A DNA stretch of 64,000 nucleotides from Actinomyces israelii DSM 43320 (GTDB lineage Bacteria > Actinomycetota > Actinomycetes > Actinomycetales > Actinomycetaceae). The first letter of the stretch is position 1, and each line of letters starts with the position of its first letter. The stretch lies in the NCBI RefSeq assembly GCF_000711965.1, contig NZ_JONS01000014.1:1-64000 (forward strand). The letters run 5' to 3'. A program made the translations under genes and the position numbers. Below are positions 27,393 through 35,884 of the stretch, in pieces. The notes beneath the pieces are model-generated. The model saw nothing but the letters and a program-made list of their open reading frames with translations, was not told the DNA's origin and made no database searches.

Positions 27393-27436
27393 TTCGACCT
27401 GCGGGCCCGGTGCTGGTAGAGTCCCGCACCGGGCCC
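27393..27436 (+). promoter_or_regulatory. tRNA-Arg promoter with an overlapping inverted repeat
   Basis: A -35-like TTCGAC (27393-27398), 17-bp spacer and extended -10 TGGTAGAGT (-10 hexamer 27416-27421) precede the tRNA. A perfect 11-bp inverted repeat GGGCCCGGTGC (27403-27413) / GCACCGGGCCC (27426-27436) flanks the -10, its right arm covering the first four bases of the tRNA. Confidence 0.45.
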
Positions 27437-27505
27437 CGATAGCTCAGTGGATAGAGCGTCTGCCTCCGGAGCAGAAGGCCGCAGGTTCGAGTCCTGTTCG
27501 GGGCA
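27433..27505 (+). tRNA. tRNA-Arg(CCG)
   Basis: 73 nt that fold as a cloverleaf: acceptor stem GCCCCGA / TCGGGGC, D-arm GCTCAGTGGATAGAGC, anticodon stem TCTGC / GCAGA with loop CTCCGGA (anticodon CCG, reading CGG), T-arm GCAGG TTCGAGT CCTGT and discriminator A. CC but not a full CCA follows in the genome, so CCA is added by enzyme. A T-rich run (27525-27531) lies downstream. Confidence 0.95.
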
Positions 27506-27744
27506 CCGGCCCGTCAGTGGCGGCATTTTTTCATCGGGATGCCGTCGCTGACATCTCCGGGGCGCAGGCCTCGGCACCGTCGGTCACCTTGTCCGCGACC
27601 TCTCCGGCGCACCGCTGCTCGGCCGCGCGGAGGCCTACGGGCTCCCGGCGGACGAGCAGGCGGCCATCGTGCCGCGCAGGCGGACCCGCTGCCGCCGCGA
27701 GAGCCTTATGACGGGCCTCGCAGCCGCTCAGCGGCCGCCCTACC

Positions 27745-28380
27745 ATGACGCCCACGGATCTGGGGTATGTCCTGTACAAGATGAAGGACCTGGGTGCGGC
27801 GGTCGATGACTTCCGCAACAGGGGCTTCGCCGTCGAGTACGGCCGGCGGAGGAACCCGATCAACGCACTCGCCTACTTCGGCGAGGGCCCCTATCTTGAG
27901 CTTCTCGCCGGGACCGGCACGCCCAAGGCACTCAAGAAGCTGACCGCGCTCGTCGGGGGGCGCCACTGGCGGGCTCTCAGCCGGCTTGCCGGCTGGGACG
28001 AGTGCGCCGAGGGCCTGTGCGGGCTGTGCCTGGAGGGCGACGACGCCCAGTTCCGCTATGCCGTCCGCTCCCTGGACGACGACGGCCTGGAGCTCGGCCC
28101 GCACCGCACGGACACCGCCGGCCGTACGCTGCGCTACCGGGTCTTCTTCCCCGCCGACCCGGACCTTCCCTTTTTCATGACGCACTTCTCCATCGACCCG
28201 CGCCCGACGGACTTCACCCACCCGGGCGGGGCGCGCCGCATCACCTCGGTGCGCCTGCCGGTGCCGCAGGACAAGCACCGGCTCGTCCGAGGCCTGTGCG
28301 AGGACAAGGCCCTTGTCCTGGCGCCGCCCGGCACGGAGATGCGCGCGGTCTTCGACGACGGCACTGTCCTGGGGGGCTGA
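27745..28380 (+). CDS. VOC superfamily (glyoxalase-like) protein
   Basis: A soluble protein of 211 residues. It begins with the vicinal-oxygen-chelate pattern DLGYVLYKMKDLGAAVDDFR, then EYGRRRNPINALAYFGEGPYLELL, with His/Glu/Tyr positions typical of the glyoxalase-like fold (PF13468 type). The second half (HFSIDPRPTDFTHPGGARRI) would be the second module. The substrate cannot be told. The start ATG has no good Shine-Dalgarno sequence. The 237 bp between it and the tRNA hold no credible gene. Confidence 0.7.
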   Translation: MTPTDLGYVLYKMKDLGAAVDDFRNRGFAVEYGRRRNPINALAYFGEGPYLELLAGTGTPKALKKLTALVGGRHWRALSRLAGWDECAEGLCGLCLEGDDAQFRYAVRSLDDDGLELGPHRTDTAGRTLRYRVFFPADPDLPFFMTHFSIDPRPTDFTHPGGARRITSVRLPVPQDKHRLVRGLCEDKALVLAPPGTEMRAVFDDGTVLGG

Positions 28381-28406
28381 GCCCGGACCGGTCTTCACCG
28401 GCGGTA

Positions 28407-28432
28407 GGCAGCCCGTCCAGGCGGGTCCTGCC
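28407..28432. terminator. Hairpin between convergent VOC and carboxylesterase genes
   Basis: GGCAGCCCG pairs with CGGGTCCTGCC (TC bulge) around a 6-nt loop, within the 66-bp gap between two convergent stops; could serve both strands. Confidence 0.4.
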
Positions 28433-28446
28433 CGGCGGGCGAGCGT

Positions 28447-30171
28447 TCAGCCCTCCCTCGGCGCCGCCTCGGCGAGCCGCTCCCCGGCCTCCAGGAGGCG
28501 CTGCTCGACGGCGAAGACCTCGCCGTCGACGGCCCCGTCCGGCCGGGCGCCACGCGGGTCCCCGTAGGTCCGCCCCAGGCCGCGCCCGTCCCAGGGCCGC
28601 CAGCCCGGGTCACCGGCGAGGATGAAGCGCACCCAGTCGCCGTGCACGGCGTCGGCCAGCGCCTGGGGAGGCGCCGAGCGCAGGGTGTGGCCGCAGTAGG
28701 GGTGGGCCAGGCAGTCGAAGGCGAAGGGCACCTCGAAGCAGTGCGTCGACCACCCCGTCTCGGGCGACTCCCACGCGAAGCGGCTCAGCCAGGTGCCCGC
28801 CGCCCGAGCGTCCGGTCCTGCGCAGTCCAGCCGGGCCCGCGCCCAGCCCAGGAGCGGGGTGTGGAACATGGTATCGGAGATCAGGTTGCCGAGCCGCAGG
28901 TGCTCGCCGCCCGCCAGCTCGGGATGGGATGCCACGTAATCCGCGGCCAGTCCCGCGTCCAGGCCTGCCCGCGTCATGATCTCCGCCGCGCTGCGCTCGC
29001 CGAGCTCCTGGGCGAGCCCGAAGGCCGACCAGATGAACTCGTGCGTCGTGCTCATGGCGAGCAGCGGGATATCGCCACCCGAGCCCCGGGCCAGCGCCTC
29101 GCGCACGGGCAGGGGCACCAGGTCGCCGTCGACCGCGGGGCCATAGATGATCCCTGTGTCCGGACCCGGGATAAGCGCGGCCCGGATGCGCCCGACCAGC
29201 GGGTCGGGAGCAGCCGGCTCTGCGCAGTGCCCTTCGACCCGCCTCTCGATCTGCCTCTCAAAGCCTGCGGTGGTGGAGAAGACCCGGTCGTAGTCCAGCG
29301 CGCGCCAGCCCTCCAGGTTCGGCTCGACGCCGGCGAAGCGCGCCATCTCGCGGGCGGTGGACCGGGCGCGGTCGGCGGGGACGTCGGTGACGGCGCCCGA
29401 CTCGCTGATCGCCCCGTGAAACAGGCCGCGGGCGCGGGGGCAGGCCATGAGGGTCAGGACGTTGCCTCCTCCGGCGCTCTGCCCGCCGATGGTCACCCGG
29501 CCCGCGTCCCCGCCGAAGGCGGCGATATTGTCCCGCACCCACTCCAGGGCCGTGATCTGGTCGAGCACGCCCCGATTGAAGGGGGTGTCCGAGCCCTCCA
29601 CCCAGCCGTAGCCGTCGAAGCCCAGGCGGTAGGACAGGGCCACCGTCACCACGCCGTCGCGATTGAAGGCGGCGCCGTCGTACCAGGGGCTCGCCTGGCA
29701 GCCCGAGGACCACCCGCCGCCGTGGATCCACACGTAGACCGGCAGCCCGGCGCCCGCGTCCCCAGGCGCCGGGGTGAAGATGTTGAGGTTGAGCATGTCC
29801 TCCCCCACCACGGTGGGCTCGGGGATGGCGGGGTCGTCGAAGATGGAGCCGCGCTGCGGCGTCGGGCCGGGCAGGACGGCCTCGCGCTCCTCGCGCCACC
29901 GGGCGCGGGGCACGGGCGCCATGAACCGGCGCCCGGCGACCGGGGGCTCGGCGTAGGGGATGTTGTAGAAGGCCGCCGAGCGCTCGAAGCGGGCATGGGG
30001 CGACCGGGCCCCGGGAGCCGAGACGATCCGCCGCCACACCCCGCGCACCGGCCCGCAGGGCGCATCAACCCGGGGGCCCTCCTCACCGGCGGGAAGGGCG
30101 ATCGGCGTCGCCGACACGTGGGGGGCGCCGCCGGCGCCGCTGATGGGGGGTGAGGGGGCTTCATCCTGCAT
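28447..30171 (-). CDS. Carboxylesterase (type B)
   Basis: An alpha/beta-hydrolase of 574 residues that cleaves carboxylic esters. Motifs: YVWIHGGGWSSG (oxyanion hole, about 160), the nucleophile elbow GGQSAGGGN with catalytic Ser (about 240), a second EDMLNLNIFTP block and the C-terminal catalytic His region (CGHTLRSAPPQ). No clear signal peptide, so it is cytoplasmic or membrane-loose. The start is ATG 30171 (MQDEAPSPP) with weak Shine-Dalgarno; the longer frame to 30249 overlaps the likely upstream gap. The convergent neighbour is the VOC gene; upstream is the glycerophosphodiesterase gene, same strand, 40 bp away. Confidence 0.88.
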   Translation of the reverse strand: MQDEAPSPPISGAGGAPHVSATPIALPAGEEGPRVDAPCGPVRGVWRRIVSAPGARSPHARFERSAAFYNIPYAEPPVAGRRFMAPVPRARWREEREAVLPGPTPQRGSIFDDPAIPEPTVVGEDMLNLNIFTPAPGDAGAGLPVYVWIHGGGWSSGCQASPWYDGAAFNRDGVVTVALSYRLGFDGYGWVEGSDTPFNRGVLDQITALEWVRDNIAAFGGDAGRVTIGGQSAGGGNVLTLMACPRARGLFHGAISESGAVTDVPADRARSTAREMARFAGVEPNLEGWRALDYDRVFSTTAGFERQIERRVEGHCAEPAAPDPLVGRIRAALIPGPDTGIIYGPAVDGDLVPLPVREALARGSGGDIPLLAMSTTHEFIWSAFGLAQELGERSAAEIMTRAGLDAGLAADYVASHPELAGGEHLRLGNLISDTMFHTPLLGWARARLDCAGPDARAAGTWLSRFAWESPETGWSTHCFEVPFAFDCLAHPYCGHTLRSAPPQALADAVHGDWVRFILAGDPGWRPWDGRGLGRTYGDPRGARPDGAVDGEVFAVEQRLLEAGERLAEAAPREG

Positions 30172-30211
30172 GTGCCCACTGTCTCCCGCGGAGGCGCCGA
30201 TGTGAAGGCCC

Positions 30212-30958
30212 TCAGCCCCCCAGGGTCTCCAGGGCCAGGCTCGGGACATCGGTCATGACGGCGTCGACGTTCAGCGCTGCCAGACGGTGCATCTGCGCGG
30301 GGTCGTCGATCGTCCACACGTGCACCTCAAGCCCGGCGGCGTGCGCCTGCGCCACGAAGCGCCGTGTCACCACCGGCAGCCCGCGGTAGGTCGGCGGCAC
30401 CTGCACGGCGTCCACCCTTCCCCGCGTCCACCCCCAGCGCGTGTGCGGCAGGGGCAGGGCCGCCTCGCTGAGCAGCATGAGACCCGCGATGTCGCATCCC
30501 CCCAGGGATGTGGTCGCGCGCGGCTCCTGACGGCGCAGCATCGCCAGACGGCGCGCGGAGAAGGAGGCGAACCGCACCCGCTTCAGGGCGTCGGCCACGC
30601 GGACCACCTGCAGGGCGGGCTGCACCACCGCGGGCTCCTTGAGGTCCACGTTGAGCGCGAGTCGCGGGTGGGCCTCCAGGACCTCGTCCAGGCGCACGAG
30701 GCTGCGCCCGTCGCCCGCATCGAGCTCGGCGGCCTCGTCCCAGGTCATCTCGGACAGCGACCGCTCCATGCCGCTCACCCGTCCCAGACCGGCGTCGTGG
30801 GACAGCACCACGACGTCGTCGGCGGTGGCCCGCAGATCGGTCTCCATCCACTCCAGGCCCAGCGACACGACGTGCTCGACGGCGCTCCACGTGTTCTCCG
30901 GGACCTCGCGGGCTCCGCCGCGGTGGGCGATCACGGCGCACTGCCGCCTGGGTCTCAT
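30212..30958 (-). CDS. Glycerophosphodiester phosphodiesterase family protein
   Basis: A TIM barrel of 248 residues that hydrolyses glycerophosphodiesters to glycerol 3-phosphate and an alcohol. The catalytic motif HRGGAREVPENTWSAVEH (about 12-29) contains the His-Arg and Glu-Asn of the GDPD family. METDLRATADDVVVLSHD supplies the metal-binding Glu-Asp and catalytic His. The C-terminal VHVWTIDDPAQMHRL is also typical. No signal peptide, so it is cytoplasmic. The start ATG 30958 has AAGGAGGA upstream. The M23 peptidase gene ends 28 bp before it on the same strand. Confidence 0.92.
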   Translation of the reverse strand: MRPRRQCAVIAHRGGAREVPENTWSAVEHVVSLGLEWMETDLRATADDVVVLSHDAGLGRVSGMERSLSEMTWDEAAELDAGDGRSLVRLDEVLEAHPRLALNVDLKEPAVVQPALQVVRVADALKRVRFASFSARRLAMLRRQEPRATTSLGGCDIAGLMLLSEAALPLPHTRWGWTRGRVDAVQVPPTYRGLPVVTRRFVAQAHAAGLEVHVWTIDDPAQMHRLAALNVDAVMTDVPSLALETLGG

Positions 30959-30986
30959 CGTTCCTCCTTGCGCACCCGGGCGCCGC

Positions 30987-32870
30987 TCAGGAGCAGTCCG
31001 TGGACAGCTCGGCGGCGTGGTGGTCGTCGAGCCACTTCTGGGGCTCGACCGTGGACTCGTCGGCCGTGTCGTTCTTGGTGCGCACCTCGAAGTGCATGTG
31101 GGGTCCGGAGGACCGCCCGGTGTTGCCGACGCCGGCGATGAGCTGGCCGGCGGTCACCGTGTCCCCCACGTGGACGTAGATGCCGTCCTCGTACATGTGC
31201 ATGTAGCTCGTGTACCAGGTCTGACCGTCGATCTGGTGCTCGATGGTGACGGTGCCGACGCCCTCGTCCATGCCCGCCGTCACGACCTTCCCGGCGGCGA
31301 CGGCGTAGATGGGCGTGCCCACGGGGGCGGCGAAGTCCTGGCCGGCGTGCAGCTTCATGTAGCCCAGGGTGGGGTGCAGGCGGTAGCCGTAGGGCGAGGA
31401 GATGGTGTAGGTGCCCGAGACCATGGGATAGAAGATCTCCGGAGCCTTGCTGAGGGCGCTGGCGTCGCCCGAGGCCCCGCCCGTCTGCGAGGCGCAGGTC
31501 GTGGTGGGATTCTCACGGGCCTCCCGGATGCGGGCCTTGGCCGCGGCGTCGGGGTCGTTGGACATCTCGGAGTCGGACTGGGGGTCCACGTCGGCGTCGG
31601 AGCCGAGCACGGCCGCGGCCACCGAGGACGGCGGCGCACTCGCCTCGGGCGCCGGGTCGGCGGTCTGCGTGCTCAGCGCCGCGGAGGCCAGCGGGCTGGC
31701 CGAGACGTGGGCGCTGATCGGAACGACCACGGTCACGAGGCCCAGCACGGTCATGACGCTGATGCGGCCGACCCAGCCGGCGCCGGTCCTGGGGCGGGCG
31801 GGCGGGGCGACGATGTTCTCGTCGTTCGCCTCCCCCGAGAGCGGCTGGCTCTCAACTGTCGGTGCGGCATCACGCGGGCGCCCGAGCGGGGCGCGGTCCT
31901 TCACCTCCCGCGCGGGGGCCGCCGGTACGGGGGCCGCCGGTACGGGGGCCGCGGGCGCGGGGGCCGCGGGCGCAGAAGGGCCGCCCAGGACGGCCCGAGC
32001 GGGCCCGGGAACCGGCCCGGGCCTCGGAACCGGCCCGGGCCCCGGAACCGGCCCGGGCCTCGAAGCGTGCGCACGGCCCGAGGCGCGCCCGACGCCCCGC
32101 CCCGCGTCTCGGGCGGGCTCGGGCTGCGCGCCGGTGCGGGTCCCCGCGCCGGCCCCGGGACGCGAGGGACGCCTGGAGCGGGTGCCGCTCCTGGACTTCG
32201 GGGACGTTCTCCCGGGCGGAGACGCCGGCGAGGAGATGATGTCGTCCCAGGCGATGACGCCGGTGGGCGGTTCGCCGGGACCGGCGGGCTCACGAGGCGC
32301 TGTCTCCCGGGGCGTCGGCGGCGCGGCGCGGAAGGCAGGAGACTGCGGGCCCGAGCGGGCGGGAGAGGGGGGTGATGGGGCCGGGACGGTGCGCCCGCCC
32401 AGTGGCGCCCGGGGAGCGGGCCGGGGGCGGAAGGACGAGGGCGCCCGGGGCCTCAGGGCCGGGGAAGCGGAAGAAGTCGCGGAGGACGCCGAGGACGCTG
32501 AGGATGCTGAGAATGCGGCAGACTCCACGGGCCCTGCCGCGGGGGCCGCGGGCCGTGCAGGTGCCGCGACGGGGCGGTCGGCCGCGCGTCTGGGGCGTCC
32601 CGTGACCGGCGTCGCGGGCGTGGGTGGCGCGGCCGTCGGAGGCCCGGGCCTCCACCCGGAGGGCGCCCGGGCGGAGCTCCTGCGCGACACGGGCCGTGCG
32701 TCCCCTGCGGGACCAGCATGCGCGCCCGTGTACGCGGTGGTGCGCCCGCGAGACTGCTGACGGGCGCCGGTCCGGTTCATCGCATGTGATTCGGCCTCAC
32801 GCTGCGCTTGTGCGGCGCGCTCAGCCTCACGGCGCTGACGCCGTGTCGTCGACTGGTCGCTGATCTCCAC
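30987..32870 (-). CDS. M23 family (LytM) metallopeptidase with proline-rich linker
   Basis: A protein of 627 residues. A basic N-terminus (TTRRQRREAERAAQ) is followed by about 330 residues of Arg/Pro/Ala/Gly low complexity, one membrane segment (VMTVLGLVTVVVPISAHV, about 365-385), an external linker, and a C-terminal LytM domain. The latter shows HAGQDFAAPVGTPIYA and GPHMHFEV, the HxxxD and HxH zinc ligands. It is probably a cell-wall hydrolase anchored in the membrane with a long cytoplasmic tail. The start GTG 32870 has no clear Shine-Dalgarno; ATG at codon 31 (32780) is an alternative. The linker DNA carries short tandem repeats (31910-32061). Confidence 0.85.
   Translation of the reverse strand: MEISDQSTTRRQRREAERAAQAQREAESHAMNRTGARQQSRGRTTAYTGAHAGPAGDARPVSRRSSARAPSGWRPGPPTAAPPTPATPVTGRPRRAADRPVAAPARPAAPAAGPVESAAFSASSASSASSATSSASPALRPRAPSSFRPRPAPRAPLGGRTVPAPSPPSPARSGPQSPAFRAAPPTPRETAPREPAGPGEPPTGVIAWDDIISSPASPPGRTSPKSRSGTRSRRPSRPGAGAGTRTGAQPEPARDAGRGVGRASGRAHASRPGPVPGPGPVPRPGPVPGPARAVLGGPSAPAAPAPAAPVPAAPVPAAPAREVKDRAPLGRPRDAAPTVESQPLSGEANDENIVAPPARPRTGAGWVGRISVMTVLGLVTVVVPISAHVSASPLASAALSTQTADPAPEASAPPSSVAAAVLGSDADVDPQSDSEMSNDPDAAAKARIREARENPTTTCASQTGGASGDASALSKAPEIFYPMVSGTYTISSPYGYRLHPTLGYMKLHAGQDFAAPVGTPIYAVAAGKVVTAGMDEGVGTVTIEHQIDGQTWYTSYMHMYEDGIYVHVGDTVTAGQLIAGVGNTGRSSGPHMHFEVRTKNDTADESTVEPQKWLDDHHAAELSTDCS
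31910..32061. repeat. Short tandem repeats coding the proline-rich linker
   Basis: A 15-bp unit GGGGGCCGCCGGTAC is repeated near 31914-31960, and an 18-bp unit GGAACCGGCCCGGGCCTC is repeated about three times at 32008-32061. They encode APVPA and PGPVP-type stretches and may vary in length between strains. Confidence 0.6.
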
Positions 32871-32982
32871 CTTGGCACTTTAACACCCGGAGCGCGCCTC
32901 TTCCGTGGACCCGGGCACACTCCAGGCGCGCCAGTACACCACACCGCGTCGGGCCGACCGCGCAGACACGCGGGGCTCGCCG

Positions 32983-34080
32983 TCAGCCGCGCTGCATGGC
33001 GTCATGAACCTCCCCGATCAGCTCCTCGAGGATGTCCTCAAGGAAGACGACGCCGATGGTGACGCCCTCGGGGTCCTCCACCCGCCCCAGGTGGGCGCCG
33101 GTCCGCTGCATGGCGGCGAGCACGTCCTCGACCTCGTCGCCGGCGTGCACGGGCACGAGCGCGCGGGCGTGCCAGGACGGTATCGGCTCGCTGCGCTGGG
33201 CCTCGGTGGCGTACAGGATGTCCTTGAGGTGGACGTAGCCGGAGATGACGATCGGGCCGTCGCGCGTCTCGCCCTCACCGGCCCCACCGGCGTCGGCGGC
33301 CTCGCCGCCCGCTCCCCCGCCCACGAGCGGGAAGCGGGAGAAGCCGGTGGCGGCGACGGCCTGCTCGACGTCCTCGGGCGTGCAGTCCCCGGGCAGGGTG
33401 ACCAGGGAGTCCAGGGGCACCATGACACTGCCCGCGGTCTCCTCGGAGAACTCCAGGGCGCCGGTGAGCAGACCCGTGTCGTCCTCCAGGACGCCCTCGG
33501 CGGTGGACCGCTCGACGATCGAGGCGACCTCGGCCGCGTTGAAGGCAGCCGCGACCTCCTCCCTGGGCTCCAGGCCCATCAGGTGCAGCGTCCAGTTGGC
33601 GAAGCCGTTGAGCGCGGTGATCACGGGGCCGAAGACGTGGGAGACCCACACCAGGGGCGGGGCGAGCAGCCGCACCGCCTTCTCGGGCGCGGCGATCGAC
33701 ATGTTCTTGGGGACCATCTCCCCGCAGACCACGTGGACGTAGACGACCAGGACCAGGGCGATGACGACGGCCACCGCGTGCGCCCCGGCGTCGCCGATGC
33801 CGATCCTGGCCAGCAGGGGCGTCAGCGCGTGCGCGATGGCCGGCTCGGCGACGACGCCCAGGCCCGTCGAGCACACGGTGACGCCGAGCTGGGCGGTGGC
33901 GAGCATCCGCGAGATGTGCTGGAGGGCCCACAGAGCGGTGGCGGCCCGGGCGTCGCCGGCGGCAGCGAGCGGCTCGAGCTGGGAGCGGCGGCAGGAGGTG
34001 ACGGCGAACTCGGCGCTGACGAAGAAGGCGTTGCCCGCCAGCAGCGCCACGGTGATGATCAGGGCGACCGGGGTGCTCAT
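32983..34080 (-). CDS. CNNM/CBS-domain membrane protein (hemolysin C/CorC family), second of pair
   Basis: A protein of 365 residues: an N-terminal CNNM domain with about four membrane helices (ALIITVALLAGNAFFVSAEF, then CGEMVPKN), then a CBS pair (about 215-345) with an inserted Gly/Ala-rich loop. It lacks the C-terminal CorC domain of its neighbour. Such proteins transport or sense divalent cations such as Mg2+ (family knowledge). The ATG overlaps the stop of the upstream paralogue (ATGA), so the two probably form a heterodimer. Confidence 0.88.
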   Translation of the reverse strand: MSTPVALIITVALLAGNAFFVSAEFAVTSCRRSQLEPLAAAGDARAATALWALQHISRMLATAQLGVTVCSTGLGVVAEPAIAHALTPLLARIGIGDAGAHAVAVVIALVLVVYVHVVCGEMVPKNMSIAAPEKAVRLLAPPLVWVSHVFGPVITALNGFANWTLHLMGLEPREEVAAAFNAAEVASIVERSTAEGVLEDDTGLLTGALEFSEETAGSVMVPLDSLVTLPGDCTPEDVEQAVAATGFSRFPLVGGGAGGEAADAGGAGEGETRDGPIVISGYVHLKDILYATEAQRSEPIPSWHARALVPVHAGDEVEDVLAAMQRTGAHLGRVEDPEGVTIGVVFLEDILEELIGEVHDAMQRG

Positions 34081-35453
34081 CGGCCCTCCTCCCCGTCGCG
34101 CCCGGCGGGGCCCCGGGGCGCGGGGGTGTCCCCGGCGGCGTCGTCCCGAGCGGACCCGGCGACGGGGCGCACCCGCAGGCGGGTGACGCGCCTCCCCTCC
34201 ATGGCCTCCACGGTGAGCGCGGCCCGCGGCGTGGCGATCGTGTCGCCGATCTGCGGGAGGCGCCCGAGCTCGGTCATGACCAGGCCGGCGAGGGTCTCGT
34301 AGGGGCCGTCGTCGGGCACGTGCAGGCCGGTGCGCGCGGCGAGCTCGTCGGGGCGCGTCCAGCCGGGCACGAGCCAGTCCCCGGAGGCGTCGGCGCGCGC
34401 CCCGGCCCGGCGCCGGTCGTGCTCGTCGGCGACGTCGCCGACGATCTCCTCGATGGCGTCCTCGAGGGTGACCACGCCCGCGGTGCCGCCGTACTCGTCG
34501 ACGACGACGGCCATCTGGGAGCCCTGGTTGCGCAGCTCGACCAGCAGGGCGGCCAGCGGCATGGTCTCGGGCACCCGCGGGGCGGGCGTCATGAGGGAGG
34601 AGGAGGTCACCGGCACGCTCTCCCGCCGCTCGTAGGGCACGGCGATGACGCGGCGCAGGTGGACGATGCCCAGGACGTCGTCGGGGCTCTCGCCGATGAC
34701 CGGGAAGCGGGAGTGGCCGGTGGTGCGGGCCAGGGCCACGACGGCGTCGGCCGTGTCGGCCTGGTCCAGGACGTGGAGGCGGCCCCGGTCGGTCATGACG
34801 TCGACGGCGGTCAGCGCCCCGAGCCCGATCGAGCGGGTCAGCAGCGTGGCGGTGGAGGGGTCCAGGGCGCCCTCCTCGGCGCTGTGGCGCACGAGGGCCG
34901 CGAGCTCTCCGGCGCTGCGGGTGCCGCTGATCTCCTCGACCGGCTCGATGCCCATGCGGTGCAGGACCAGGTTGGCGGTGTCGTTGAGGACGACGATGAC
35001 CGGCTTGAGCACGACCGTGAAGACCATGAGGAAGGGGGCGACGAGCCCGGCGGTGCGCATGGGGTCGGCCAGGGTCGCGTTCTTGGGGATGAGCTCGCCC
35101 ACAACCATGGAGAAGGCGTTGACGACCACCAGGGCGATGGCCACGGCCGCGCCGGTGGCCACGGACTGGGCCAGCCAGGCGCTCATGAGCCCGCCGAGAA
35201 TCCTGGCCAGGGCGTCCTGCATGGTGTAGCCGAGCAGGATGGTGGTCAGGGTGATGCCGACCTGGGCGCCGGACAGGAGCGTGGACATGCGGCCCAGGGC
35301 CCTGCGGACCGTGGTGGCGCGCCTGTCGCCCGCGGCGGCGCGGGTCTCGACGGTCGAGGGGTCCAGGGCGACCAGGGAGAACTCGCCGGAGACGAACAGG
35401 GCCGTGCCCGCGGTCAGCGGGAGACCCAGAGCGATCATGAGCCAGTCGGTCAC
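34077..35453 (-). CDS. CNNM/CBS/CorC-domain membrane protein, first of pair
   Basis: A protein of 458 residues in full hemolysin-C order: CNNM domain (ALGLPLTAGTALFVSGEFSL; VVGELIPKNATLADP, about residue 120), CBS pair (about 215-340, MAVVVDEYGGTAGVVTLED) and C-terminal CorC/HlyC domain (about 355-440). The start is GTG 35453. It is probably a Mg2+/Co2+ efflux or homeostasis protein. It is cotranscribed with the next gene and divergent from kgd across a 431-bp gap. Confidence 0.88.
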   Translation of the reverse strand: MTDWLMIALGLPLTAGTALFVSGEFSLVALDPSTVETRAAAGDRRATTVRRALGRMSTLLSGAQVGITLTTILLGYTMQDALARILGGLMSAWLAQSVATGAAVAIALVVVNAFSMVVGELIPKNATLADPMRTAGLVAPFLMVFTVVLKPVIVVLNDTANLVLHRMGIEPVEEISGTRSAGELAALVRHSAEEGALDPSTATLLTRSIGLGALTAVDVMTDRGRLHVLDQADTADAVVALARTTGHSRFPVIGESPDDVLGIVHLRRVIAVPYERRESVPVTSSSLMTPAPRVPETMPLAALLVELRNQGSQMAVVVDEYGGTAGVVTLEDAIEEIVGDVADEHDRRRAGARADASGDWLVPGWTRPDELAARTGLHVPDDGPYETLAGLVMTELGRLPQIGDTIATPRAALTVEAMEGRRVTRLRVRPVAGSARDDAAGDTPAPRGPAGRDGEEGR

Positions 35454-35884
35454 GCGGCACCGCCCGGGATCTGCAGAGGCGGCGGAGGCTGCCGAGTCGG
35501 CGGAGCGCCGCGCGCGGCGGGCGCCGGGGTCTGCGAGCGCGCGGGATGAGGATGGCCAGGTTCCGGATGATGGCGGGAAGCGCGTCCGCGTGCCCGCCGG
35601 GATGCCGATCGCATAGTGGCTCGCACGCTATCACCCGCCCCGCGGCGCGTGAGCTGGGCGGTGGGGGAGCTGGACGGTCGCGCCGGTCGGCCCCCCGCCC
35701 CATCCCCGTCACATGCCCGAAACAAATGTGTCTTTAGTCCCGCGTTTCGCCCCGGCACCCCCGGTTCTCCCCGTACGATGACGCACGACGACGCACGAGC
35801 ACCATCCGCCCACCCGCCGACGCCGCCACGCGACAGCGCTCGCGGACGGGTGCTGCCGACCCCGCGACGAGGAGAAGACGCACC
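35454..35884. other. Divergent promoter region of kgd and the CBS membrane pair
   Basis: 431 bp without a credible gene. A CACAT...ATGTG inverted repeat lies at 35710-35730 next to the AT-richest part (AAACAAATGTGTCTTTAG). A -10-like TACGAT is at 35774-35779 on the kgd side, without a good -35. Confidence 0.35.

Noticed and set aside
27508-27744. Small gene between tRNA-Arg and the VOC gene
   Set aside because: One frame shows a short protein-like stretch (APLLGRAEAYGLPADEQ), but no start or ribosome-binding site and no family; perhaps a remnant.
31900-32080. CRISPR-like or tandem array
   Set aside because: The repeats are short, in frame and code for a proline-rich linker of the M23 protein; no spacers.
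32983-35712. One 909-codon minus-strand frame covering both CBS membrane genes
   Set aside because: Only its last 365 codons are protein-like (the second CBS gene); the first part is an out-of-frame reading of the upstream paralogue.
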